Shown: piece by piece, positions 16,512-25,200 of the stretch
Position numbering within the stretch: the first letter of the stretch is position 1
Layout: every line of letters begins with the position of its first letter
NCBI RefSeq assembly: GCF_000973105.1
Contig: NC_015844.1
Span: forward strand, 744,001-808,000
Length of the DNA: 64,000 bases
From: Zobellia galactanivorans
GTDB taxonomy: Bacteria; Bacteroidota; Bacteroidia; Flavobacteriales; Flavobacteriaceae
Reading direction: 5' to 3'
Program-made: the position numbers and the translations under genes
Notes under the pieces: model-generated
Seen by the model: the letters and a program-made list of their open reading frames with translations, nothing else
What the model was told of the DNA's origin: nothing
Databases searched by the model: none

Positions 16512-18080
16512 CTAAGAGCTACACGACAACATAGAACAGCCTACTTTGTTTCTTGCCCAATCAGGGCGTTTGGCAAACCATTTTTCTTGTTCCGGTTGTT
16601 CGTCATAGGGCTTTTTCAAAAGTACGAACAGTTCGTCGATCAAGGCATAATCTCCTTTATCGGCAGCATCTATGGCCAATTGCGCCATATAGTTACGCAA
16701 CACGTATTTAGGGTTTACGGAGTTCATTTTTTGCTTTCGTTCCGTATCGGACAGTTCTTCTTGGCCCAAACGACTCTGATACGTGGCAAACCAGACTTTC
16801 CATTTTTCGAGTACTTCACCGCTTACCTCGTCGGGCACATAGAAGGCCTCTCCCACCACTTCCATAAATGCGCCTGAATCTGTTACTTGCTTTTTAAAAT
16901 TGGCCAAATTCCGAAAGAACAGAGTCATATCGGTTTCGGTCAGCTGTAGGTTTTCCTCTAAATCATCGAGTAAATGTGGGTCAAGATCATCTGCTTTATA
17001 CAGTCCGATCTTAGATTTCATCATATCCCTATATTTCTGCTCGAACTTCGTCTTGAATCCTTCCAAAACGGCTTCTAAAGGTTCGGCCTCCCCGATCAAG
17101 GGAAAAATCGCATTGGCCAGTTGATATAGGTTCCACAGACCGATATTGGGCTGGTTCCCGTACCGGTATCGTTTATGCTGGCGGTCCGTGGTATTGGGTG
17201 TCCATCCATGGTCATAACCTTCCAACCATCCATATGGGCCGTAATCGATGGTCAAACCAAGAATAGATAGATTATCGGTATTCATCACACCGTGTACGAA
17301 GCCCACACGTTGCCAGTGCACCAACATCTCTAGGGTAGCATCTGCCACAGCCTGAAAAAATTGAACATAGCTTGCTTTGGAAGGCGCCCCCAATTCCGGA
17401 AAAAAGTGTTTTATGGTATAATTTACCAATGTTCCCATAGTAGCGGTATCTTCCCTTGCCGCAAAAATCTGATAGTTTCCGAAACGAAGAAAAGAAGGAG
17501 CAACCCGACAGACAATAGCCCCCTTCTCATAGGCAGGATTGCCATTGTAAAGCACATCGCGAAGCACTTGGTCGCCCGACAAGGCCAATGACAGTGCGCG
17601 TGTTGTAGGTACCCCAAGGTGGTACATGGCCTCACTGCATAAATACTCTCGAATAGACGAACGTAAAACCGCTAGGCCATCGGCTGTTCTTGAGTACGGG
17701 GTTTCACCGGCACCTTTTAACTGCAAGGCCCAATGTTTTCCGTTGTGTTCCACTTCCATAAGGTTAATGGCCCTTCCATCGCCCAATTGCCCGGCCCAAT
17801 TGCCGAACTGATGTCCTCCATAACACATGGCGTACGGGGCTGTTCCGTCGAGAACGGTATTGCCCGTAAATACCTTTAGAAATTCTTCACTTCGGATATC
17901 TTCTTCTGACAGCCCTAGCTCTTCGGCCATTTCAGGGGACACGTGAACCAATGACGGCCGGGCCGTATGTTTTGGCGTCACGTACGAAAAACAGGCCCTT
18001 TCTACCTGCCTTCTGCTATTTTCAGTAATAGGATCGGCCGGTAGTTCCTTATTGAAGGTATCTTGTATATTGAATTTCAT
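16512..18080 (-). CDS. selO: Protein adenylyltransferase SelO (YdiU family)
   Basis: This pseudokinase-fold enzyme transfers AMP from ATP to protein hydroxyl groups and is tied to redox homeostasis. The family signatures are clear in the 522 residues: YGGHQFGNWAGQLGDGRA near 87-103, LKGAGETPYSRTADG near 121-135, RALSLALSG, and HGVMNTDNLSILG near 265 followed by the DYGPYG metal-binding block. The C-terminus ends GCSMLSCSS, the conserved tail in which many eukaryotic SelO proteins carry selenocysteine; Cys is encoded here. It lies between rpiA and an aldo/keto reductase in a tight minus-strand operon. Confidence 0.95.
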   Translation of the reverse strand: MKFNIQDTFNKELPADPITENSRRQVERACFSYVTPKHTARPSLVHVSPEMAEELGLSEEDIRSEEFLKVFTGNTVLDGTAPYAMCYGGHQFGNWAGQLGDGRAINLMEVEHNGKHWALQLKGAGETPYSRTADGLAVLRSSIREYLCSEAMYHLGVPTTRALSLALSGDQVLRDVLYNGNPAYEKGAIVCRVAPSFLRFGNYQIFAAREDTATMGTLVNYTIKHFFPELGAPSKASYVQFFQAVADATLEMLVHWQRVGFVHGVMNTDNLSILGLTIDYGPYGWLEGYDHGWTPNTTDRQHKRYRYGNQPNIGLWNLYQLANAIFPLIGEAEPLEAVLEGFKTKFEQKYRDMMKSKIGLYKADDLDPHLLDDLEENLQLTETDMTLFFRNLANFKKQVTDSGAFMEVVGEAFYVPDEVSGEVLEKWKVWFATYQSRLGQEELSDTERKQKMNSVNPKYVLRNYMAQLAIDAADKGDYALIDELFVLLKKPYDEQPEQEKWFAKRPDWARNKVGCSMLSCSS

Positions 18081-18127
18081 CCGTTTCGTTTTATAGTCCC
18101 CTTATTTCTTCTTAAGATAGGAAAAAC

Positions 18128-18802
18128 TTACTTTTTAAAAGAAGTAACCGTCTGCCCCTTGCCCATCAATACCAAATCGGTAGTAGACAGGAAGAGTCCG
18201 GTTTCGACCACCCCTGGAATTTGGATAAGTGTCCGGTTCAATTCCTCTAGATCATCCTTTTGAAAAATATCGACATCTACAATGCAATTGTTCTCATCGG
18301 TCTTATAGACCTCATCATTTTTCATGCGCAGCTGTGGATGCAGGTCCATTTTCCCTAGTTCTTCCATAATGTTTTGGGTAGCAAAAGGAATGGTTTCCAA
18401 AGGAAGTTTGAATTTCCCCAAACGATCGACTTCTTTTCCCGAATCGGCTATAATCAGGTTGAAACGTGAATTATGGGCCAAAATTTTCTCACGGAGCATG
18501 GCACCTCCCCCACCTTTTATCAACCGTAATTGAGCATCAAACTCATCTGCCCCGTCAATATTTATGTCGAGTGTTCCCGCATCTTCCAAGGAAATTAAGG
18601 ATATACCCGCTTGCTTGGCCAATCGGGCCGTCACATTCGACGAAGGCACCCCCTTCATTATGAGTCCGCCTGCCACCCGCTTACCGAGCTCGGCTATCAT
18701 AAAAGCGGCGGTAGATCCCGACCCCAAGCCAACAAGCATTCCGTTTTTTACATACTCTGCCGAAGCAATGGCAGCATTCCATTTTTCTTTTTCAATATTC
18801 AT
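18128..18802 (-). CDS. rpiA: Ribose-5-phosphate isomerase A
   Basis: It interconverts ribose 5-phosphate and ribulose 5-phosphate in the non-oxidative pentose phosphate pathway. The 224 residues match the family length. The phosphate loop GLGSGSTA (25-32), DGADEFD (83-89) and KGGGGAMLREK (96-106) are intact, giving counterparts of the E. coli active-site residues Asp81, Asp84, Lys94 and Glu103. It is the first gene of a minus-strand run with selO 47 nt downstream. A -7-like TACTTTTG lies about 110 nt upstream of its start, without a clear -33 partner. Confidence 0.96.
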   Translation of the reverse strand: MNIEKEKWNAAIASAEYVKNGMLVGLGSGSTAAFMIAELGKRVAGGLIMKGVPSSNVTARLAKQAGISLISLEDAGTLDINIDGADEFDAQLRLIKGGGGAMLREKILAHNSRFNLIIADSGKEVDRLGKFKLPLETIPFATQNIMEELGKMDLHPQLRMKNDEVYKTDENNCIVDVDIFQKDDLEELNRTLIQIPGVVETGLFLSTTDLVLMGKGQTVTSFKK

Positions 18803-19009
18803 TCAATATGTATTATTAAAATTAAAGGGGCAAGAACGTATATAGCTATTTACAGAAACTCAACCCTTATTCGTCGTAATACGAACTGTTCTCTTACGAT
18901 ATACCGATACAAAAGTACGCTTCTATTACAGAAAAACTCATCGATTTAAAAAATAGCTTCTTAAGGAAACCAAAAAAAATACAGATATTTGCGCTACCAA
19001 AAAACGACG

Positions 19010-19711
19010 ATGAAGAACATATTTTTTTTAAGTGCTATTATCCTTTTATTGCTTTCTTGTGGAGGGCCTACCGAAAACACCATGAACGTTACCGGAAATG
19101 TAAAGGGACTGAAAAAAGGAACACTCTACCTTCAACACGTGCCCGATTCCGTTTTAACCACCATAGATTCGCTACAAATAGACGGTGACGGCAATTTTTC
19201 CTTTACAACGAAACTTGAAAGTCCGGAAATTTTCTATCTCTACTTAGACAAAAAAGACGCCAACGATATCAATGACCGAATTACCTTCTTTGGTGAACCG
19301 GGTACCATTACGATCAACACGACTTGGAACACCTTTGATACCAAAGCCAAAATTGAAGGCTCGGAAACCCAAAAAAAGTTGGAAGAATACCGACAAATGA
19401 TGTCGAAGTTCAATATGAAGACCTTAGAGATCGTTCGATTGGCCAACGACCCGAACAAGGTTCTAGACTCGGTACAATTAGACTCGATGCAGCGATTGAG
19501 CAACCGCAACCTGCAGCGTAGTTATGCCTTTTCCTTGAATTACGCACTGAACAACAAAGACTCTTATATAGCGCCTTACATCGCCTTAAATGAAGTTCCC
19601 GATGCCAATGTAAAGTATCTGGATTCCATTTACGGTTCACTAGCGCCCGAAGTCGCGGAATCGAAATACGGCAAGCAATTAAAAACCTATTTGGAAACCC
19701 TTAAAAAGTAA
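19010..19711 (+). CDS. DUF4369 domain lipoprotein
   Basis: The 233-residue protein (ATG at 19010; an in-frame TTG at 18989 is less likely because it would push the signal peptide inward) has a lipoprotein signal with lipobox LLSC near residue 16, so it should be lipidated and membrane-anchored. The N-terminal part (VTGNVKGLKKGTLYLQHVPD...DGDGNFSFTTKL) matches DUF4369, which often precedes a thioredoxin domain in Bacteroidota. Here no thioredoxin CxxC follows, so it is a stand-alone form. Function unknown. It is divergent from rpiA and ends at a strong terminator. Confidence 0.85.
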   Translation: MKNIFFLSAIILLLLSCGGPTENTMNVTGNVKGLKKGTLYLQHVPDSVLTTIDSLQIDGDGNFSFTTKLESPEIFYLYLDKKDANDINDRITFFGEPGTITINTTWNTFDTKAKIEGSETQKKLEEYRQMMSKFNMKTLEIVRLANDPNKVLDSVQLDSMQRLSNRNLQRSYAFSLNYALNNKDSYIAPYIALNEVPDANVKYLDSIYGSLAPEVAESKYGKQLKTYLETLKK

Positions 19712-19737
19712 AAAAGCCCGCAAATGCGGGCTTTTTC
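19711..19737 (+). terminator. Bidirectional terminator
   Basis: AAAAAGCCCGC and GCGGGCTTTTT form an 11-bp perfect stem with a 4-nt loop. Symmetric A and T tracts allow it to serve both the lipoprotein gene and the convergent coiled-coil gene ending at 19756. Confidence 0.92.
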
Positions 19738-19755
19738 ATTTAACTTCTAGAAGGT

Positions 19756-20025
19756 CTAGCCTAATTTGTTCACCTTTTCTACAAGGGCACCGGCTTTCTT
19801 CTCCAATTCTTGACGTACCTCTGTTAAGTGTTTCTTTCTATTGTCAACACCTCTTTGGTTTACCTTTTGGATCAAGGTATCAAAAGTTTCGATAGCCTCG
19901 TCAATAACCTTGGCTCCCTCTTTCGATTCTTGGTCGGCATTGGCAGCTTCTACAATGTATACCGCTTCAATGATGTCTCCCAAGACATTATTAATATCTT
20001 TCTTTAATTCTTTTACACTTGCCAT
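19756..20025 (-). CDS. Small helical/coiled-coil cytosolic protein
   Basis: The 89-residue, charged and almost entirely alpha-helical protein (VKELKKDINNVLGDIIEAVYIVEAA then a Lys/Glu-rich second helix) has no signal peptide. It looks like a helical hairpin or coiled coil; I do not recognise a named domain. Probable short conserved flavobacterial protein. A -7 element TATTTTTG lies at 20050-20043, giving a very short leader of about 11 nt. It ends at the bidirectional terminator at 19711-19737. Confidence 0.7.
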   Translation of the reverse strand: MASVKELKKDINNVLGDIIEAVYIVEAANADQESKEGAKVIDEAIETFDTLIQKVNQRGVDNRKKHLTEVRQELEKKAGALVEKVNKLG

Positions 20026-20107
20026 TTTTAATAAATTTTACGCAAAAATAAGCTATTTATAATCAATTTATGCAGAAAATATACAAAGCCAAAGGTAATT
20101 TGTCACA

Positions 20108-21070
20108 TTAAATGGTCACTTCCAAGAGCTTAGCCCCCTCGGTGGTGATTTTTATGGTATTCGAAACCGCGGGCAAAAGGGTGGTCTCACCTCTTTTCAA
20201 TTCTACCGAACCGTTCTCATTGGCAATGGTAGCCGAACCGCCCACACACATAAAAATAGTAAATGAATCACGGCCGCTAACATCTTGGGTCAAGCCGGCA
20301 TTCAAGTCTAGAAAGTCGGTTTTGAAATAAGGGCAATCTACCATGGCGTTCACCGTATTCTTCTCTTGACTATACTTCACCTTAAAATCATCTTTTTTGG
20401 TGTAATCAATGGCATCTAATGCCTGTTCGGTATGTAATTCCCTAAGGTTTCCGTTCTTATCTTTTCTATTGAAATCAAAAACACGGTAGGTAATATCGGA
20501 AGTCTGTTGAATTTCGGCCAACAATACACCTGCACCTATGGCGTGAATCTTTCCGGTATTGATAAAAAAGGTATCGCCCTCTTTTACCTTTTCATAGTTC
20601 AAAAGGTCTAATAGGGTATCGTTTTCGAGACTTTTGGCATATTCTTCTTTGGTAACATCTTTGTTGAAACCAACGATAAGGCTGGCGTCGTCATCGGCAT
20701 CCATCACATACCACATTTCTGTTTTTCCGAAGGAATTGTGACGTTTTTTGGCCAACTCGTCATTAGGATGCAATTGAATGGACAGATCCTGTTTGGCATC
20801 GATAAACTTGATAAGGATAGGAAAGTCGGTTCCGAACCTATCGTAAACACTTTTCCCCAAAACATTCTCGGGCTCTTTTTCTATTAGGTCTTGTAATGAG
20901 GTACCTGCCAAATCTCCATTGGCCACTACGGAAATATCTCCCGACACGGTGGAAAGCTCCCAACTTTCACCGGTAATATCGTTTTCAATAGGTTTGCCCA
21001 AAACGTCTTTAAGCTTGGTGCCGCCCCAAAGGCGTTCTTTTAAAATAGGGTTGAATTTTAAGGGATACAT
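20108..21070 (-). CDS. manA: Mannose-6-phosphate isomerase, class I
   Basis: This zinc-dependent enzyme interconverts mannose 6-phosphate and fructose 6-phosphate, feeding GDP-mannose and fucose precursors. The 320-residue cupin protein is the short Bacillus-type class I form. Zinc-site motifs are present: IQLHPND near residue 99, KTEMWYVMDA near 114 and KIHAIGAGVLLAEIQQTSD near 170-188. The N-terminus LKERLWGGTKL is typical. It is the last gene of an apparent idi-queD-manA operon, 32 nt after queD. Confidence 0.93.
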   Translation of the reverse strand: MYPLKFNPILKERLWGGTKLKDVLGKPIENDITGESWELSTVSGDISVVANGDLAGTSLQDLIEKEPENVLGKSVYDRFGTDFPILIKFIDAKQDLSIQLHPNDELAKKRHNSFGKTEMWYVMDADDDASLIVGFNKDVTKEEYAKSLENDTLLDLLNYEKVKEGDTFFINTGKIHAIGAGVLLAEIQQTSDITYRVFDFNRKDKNGNLRELHTEQALDAIDYTKKDDFKVKYSQEKNTVNAMVDCPYFKTDFLDLNAGLTQDVSGRDSFTIFMCVGGSATIANENGSVELKRGETTLLPAVSNTIKITTEGAKLLEVTI

Positions 21071-21102
21071 AGCGTTTTTTTTATAGTTGTTTAATTTTCG
21101 CT

Positions 21103-21510
21103 TTAACCGGAATAGGTCACAAAATTTCGAGGGGTTTCATATAACACGACTTCCAAATCATGATTTGGATTGATGTGGGGCCGTAATTTATTCCAAATAA
21201 TAATGGATATATTTTCAGCTGTGGGATTGAGGTCTTTAAATTCAGGAACTTCAATATTAAGGTTCTTATGGTCTAGGGCGTCTTCTACTTTTTCAGCTAT
21301 CAAATCTTTTAAGACCTTCATATCCATTACAAAACCCGTTTCAGGGTCTATTTTGCCTGTAACGCTAACCACCAATTCATAGTTATGTCCATGGTAATTG
21401 GGGTTGTTACACTTTCCGAAGACCTGGGTATTTTTCTCATCGCTCCAATCTTTACGATATAGGCGGTGGGCCGCATTGAAATGGGCTTTTCTACTAACCT
21501 TTACTCTCAT
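21103..21510 (-). CDS. queD: 6-carboxytetrahydropterin synthase (QueD/PTPS family)
   Basis: The 135-residue T-fold enzyme converts dihydroneopterin triphosphate to 6-carboxytetrahydropterin for queuosine and related 7-deazaguanine synthesis. His15 (FNAAHRL), His40 and His42 (NYHGHNY) form the zinc site and Cys34 (GKCNNP) is the catalytic thiol; the Glu in LYETPRN is also typical. I use the internal ATG at 21510 (MRVKVSRKAHFNAAH) because the longer frame adds 14 residues that do not fit the family and would overlap idi more. The gene overlaps the 3' end of idi by 17 nt. Paralogous 6-pyruvoyltetrahydropterin synthase activity cannot be excluded. Confidence 0.88.
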   Translation of the reverse strand: MRVKVSRKAHFNAAHRLYRKDWSDEKNTQVFGKCNNPNYHGHNYELVVSVTGKIDPETGFVMDMKVLKDLIAEKVEDALDHKNLNIEVPEFKDLNPTAENISIIIWNKLRPHINPNHDLEVVLYETPRNFVTYSG

Positions 21511-22039
21511 CTTCCGTTGGGTTTTGTCCGATATGATTATAGAACTTTTCAAAAATAATCTTGAACCAAGCTGTGTACAAATCGGGGTTTTGGGCTATAT
21601 CTTTTTTGATGGCCTCGGGTTTCATCCACTTCCAGTCGGCCACCTCATCTGGATTGATCTTTGGCTCACCGTTATAGCTGCCCATCATTACGTGGTCTAG
21701 CTCATGTTCGGTAAGGCCATTGTCAAAAGGCGCCTTATAGATAAAGGAAAAAAGTTCCTTGAGTTCCGTTACAAAGCCCATCTCTTCTTGCAACCTTCTC
21801 TTTCCGGCCTCTATGTTGCTCTCACCTACCCGTTGGTGACTGCAACATGTGTTCGTCCAAAGTTCGGGGGAGTGGTATTTGTGGGCCGCCCTCTGCTGTA
21901 GCATGGTTTCCCCTTTATCGTTCATGACAAAAACCGAAAATGCCCTATGGAGCACGGCTTTCTCGTGCGCTTCCATTTTAGGCATGGTTCCTATCGGGTT
22001 ATTGTCTTGGTCTACTAAGATGACTTCTTCCTCTTTCAA
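21494..22039 (-). CDS. idi: Isopentenyl-diphosphate delta-isomerase, type 1
   Basis: This Nudix-fold enzyme interconverts isopentenyl and dimethylallyl diphosphate. The active-site Cys66 (TNTCCSHQ), Glu111/Glu113 (EHELDH), His25, His68 and Nudix-like RRLQEEMG (81-88) are present. I place the start at the TTG at 22039 (KEEEVILVDQDN), giving 181 residues, the length of E. coli Idi. The frame stays open to 22219, but the upstream part contains a promoter-like element (22118-22085) and the terminator of the preceding operon, so translation there is unlikely. It is the first gene of idi-queD-manA and overlaps queD by 17 nt. Confidence 0.92.
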   Translation of the reverse strand: MKEEEVILVDQDNNPIGTMPKMEAHEKAVLHRAFSVFVMNDKGETMLQQRAAHKYHSPELWTNTCCSHQRVGESNIEAGKRRLQEEMGFVTELKELFSFIYKAPFDNGLTEHELDHVMMGSYNGEPKINPDEVADWKWMKPEAIKKDIAQNPDLYTAWFKIIFEKFYNHIGQNPTEDESKG

Positions 22040-22084
22040 TAGCAATGTTTTTCTTTGATGGGTACGACTAACTTCCTTCCTCCA

Positions 22085-22118
22085 CAAAAATAGCACCTTT
22101 CCATTAGTATCGAACCAA
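22085..22118 (-). promoter_or_regulatory. Putative idi-queD-manA promoter
   Basis: TTG (22118-22116), a 23-nt spacer and TATTTTTG (22092-22085) fit the Flavobacterium consensus TTG-N17-23-TAnnTTTG. Transcription would begin near 22078, about 40 nt before the TTG start of idi. Confidence 0.45.
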
Positions 22119-22164
22119 GAGCTTGATAAATTATGGTTATAGATCTCCCAATTCTCCTTAAAAA

Positions 22165-22196
22165 AAACAAAAAAACCCTGAACCGAAGTCCAAGGG
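22165..22196 (-). terminator. UUCG-loop terminator of the surface-protein operon
   Basis: On the minus strand CCCTTGGAC, loop TTCG and GTTCAGGG form a stem with one bulge and one G-U pair, closed by C(UUCG)G and followed by eight T. It lies about 30 nt after the stop of the 2111-residue surface protein and separates that operon from idi. Confidence 0.85.
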
Positions 22197-22227
22197 CCTT
22201 TATTTAATTCCATTTGCAAAAATCGTA

Positions 22228-25200
22228 TCAGTTCAGGTAAATATAGCCTGAAATCGTCTTATGCTCTCCAGTGGTATCTTCATAATTTAAAATATAAAAA
22301 TAGGTCCCACTTGGCAATTTTTCTTCCTTCCCAGACGTAAGCCTAGCCGTAGAATATCCTTCAAAATAATTGTTCCTTGTTCCATACGATTCAGTGGAGA
22401 ATATTAAGATACCCCATCGGTTATAAATTTGGATGTTGTTGTTCGGCCGTACATCGAGCCCCGTAATGGTCAATGTGTCGTGTGCGCCATCGCCATTGGG
22501 CGTTACTACGTTATAGACCACTACCTCAATATAGGGTTCCTCCAGGTAATCGGGAACGCCGTTATTATTTTGATCGTCGTTGGCATAGTTTCCATCTCCA
22601 TTGGTATCTTCATCCTGGGTGGGAATTCCATCATTATCATCGTCCGTATCCCGATAATCCAACTCATCGTCGCCATCGGCATTCGGTAGACGGTCAAATG
22701 GACGATCCATTTCATCGTTCACATCATCGTCTATAGTTTCCGAACCTTCATAACCATCGTCAAGTCCGTCGTCATCCTTATCGGAACCGATAAACGAAAC
22801 ATCGGCCATGCCGTCATGGTCCCTATCGTGTGCTTCTATGGCATCTGGCACATGATCATTATCACTGTCCAGGTCCAAATAATCAGGTTGGTCAGTGCCA
22901 TCGGTGTTTACAGGGTACAGCCCTAGTTCAGTACCGTTTTCGTAGGCATCGTCCAAGCCATTGTTATTGGCATCGACAAGACTAGGCGCTATGTAGCCCG
23001 CCGTGGTCTGGGCCTCCACATTATCGGGTATACCATCGTTATCACTGTCTATATCCAGGTAGTCGGGAAACGAATCGCCATCCGAATCGGTAGGATTGGT
23101 CGATGGATTGTTGTCACCATCGGCGTTCAAATCTTCCACACTGTCTAAAATACCATCGTTATCACTATCAAAATCCGTAAAATCATCATCTAAAATGGTA
23201 CCTATGGCCGTATCGGAAAAATCGGCGACATTTCCTGCATCGACACTTAAAATCGAAATTGTAAAGGTTTCGTCGTCTTCAAGAATTTCATCTTGGGTCG
23301 TAGGAACGTTCACTTCCCCCGTAAGACTACCAGCCGGTATGGTTATCTGAACGGTATTGTTCGTATAATCGGCCGTATCGGCAGTTCCATCCGTAAAAGC
23401 AAGGGTCAGGGTTATATCCTGCGCAAGGCAGCCCACGCTTGATAGGGTGACCGGAAAGACAATGGAACCACCTTCAACTTCACTGGCATCATCTATGCTT
23501 ATGCTAGGCGTGGTCTCAACGTTCAAAACAGCCTCATCGGAATTTAAAACACTACAAACCCGCAAGGAATTTGAGACTACCACGCGATAACGATTTCCGC
23601 TCTCACCTATAGTGGTGTTAGCGATTTCAAGCGTATGGGTATCCGTACCGGAATAGAGGCCTCCATCGGTCAAATCGGTCCAATGGCTACCATCGAACAT
23701 TTGCCATTGGTACTGGTCTACGTCTGTGGCCACTACCGAGAAGGAAGCCGTTTCCCCCAAACATACACTGCTTTCCGATGGTTGGGTGCTTATTACCGGA
23801 CTTAATGTAGCTTCCCTGTATTCGGGAATACCATTTCCATTACGATCTTGAGGCGCCGTATAGCCATCGCTAGCCGAGGTAACCAATCCGTTGGCATCGA
23901 CCGTTAAGGTCGAACTTCCCAAAAGGTCATCGGCATCGCCATCGGTAAAACCAGCTTCCTCCACATCAAAACAGCCATCATTGTCGGCATCCAATTCTTG
24001 TGCATCGATACTACCGTCGGTATCGGAATCTAAAACAGTATAATTCACGGTCCTGTTATCGGGGTCGTCTTGAACACTGTCGGGAATACCATCTGCCCCA
24101 ACCGTACCGGTCAACACCCCATTAGAGTGTAGGGCCCCGTGATCTGCCTCATCGGCATCATAAATTCCGTCATTGTCGCTATCCAAATCAAAGGCATCGG
24201 GGATACCATCGTTATCGGTATCGATACAATCCGTAGGTGTGCTGTACTTAAGGCTCACTAGATCCAATGCCGCCCCGGAAGATTCGTTCGTTGCAAAAGG
24301 TTGCGCGGAAAAACGTACCGTAATTTCATCGGTCGACGCTACGAAAGTGCGTTCTTCATAAAACCATTTTTTAGGCCCGACCTGGCCACCTACTTCCCCG
24401 GTAGCGATAGTGGTCAAGGTTTCATCTAAAATAGGCACACCGTTCGCATCGATAATATCAAAATCCAAGGTTACCGTCTGGCCGCTTAAGTGTGCGATAT
24501 CTTCGCCCCAGTAGAAAGAAAAGGTATAACTTTCCCCTTGTACCAGGGTGACCTCTTGTGTAATTTCGTTCGAAACCCCACCGGTAACATTGTTGTTTCC
24601 TACTAAATCTAAATATTGCGAGCCGTCAATGGCCGGAGCAAACGTACCTGCCCCGAAGGATCCTCCGTTGACCCAACCATCCAAGTTTTGGGTATAGGTC
24701 CATCCGGTCAGGCTATTGGTATTGTACGTGGTTCCTATAAAGGTTCCATTGGCCCCTGTAAACCCGTCGGGAAAAGCAGTGGCATCGGTAAAATTGTCCT
24801 GTTCAAAAGAGCCGTTGATAATAAAATTACCACAGCCTTCATCGGTATCAAGTATGCCATCGTTATCATCATCCAAGTCTTCGGCATCCACTACACCATC
24901 GTTATCGTTATCGGGCCTATCGTCCGTAGTGTCCCTAAAGTCCACATCACCGCCCGAACCTGCGTCGCTGTCCCCGTCCGGCAATACCAGAGGCCCCGTT
25001 AGCGGGTTGTCTATGGTTCCTCCGGGATCCGTATATCCCGAGGTATCGGCATCGAGGGCATCGTCAAGACCGTCATTATCGACATCCAAGCCATTGCGTA
25101 CGATGCGGGCTTCGGTAGTATCGTCTCCACCTTCATTATCGGAGTCAAGATCTAGATAATCGGGATTGTCGGCACCATCGGTATTCGTAGGAACAAGTCC

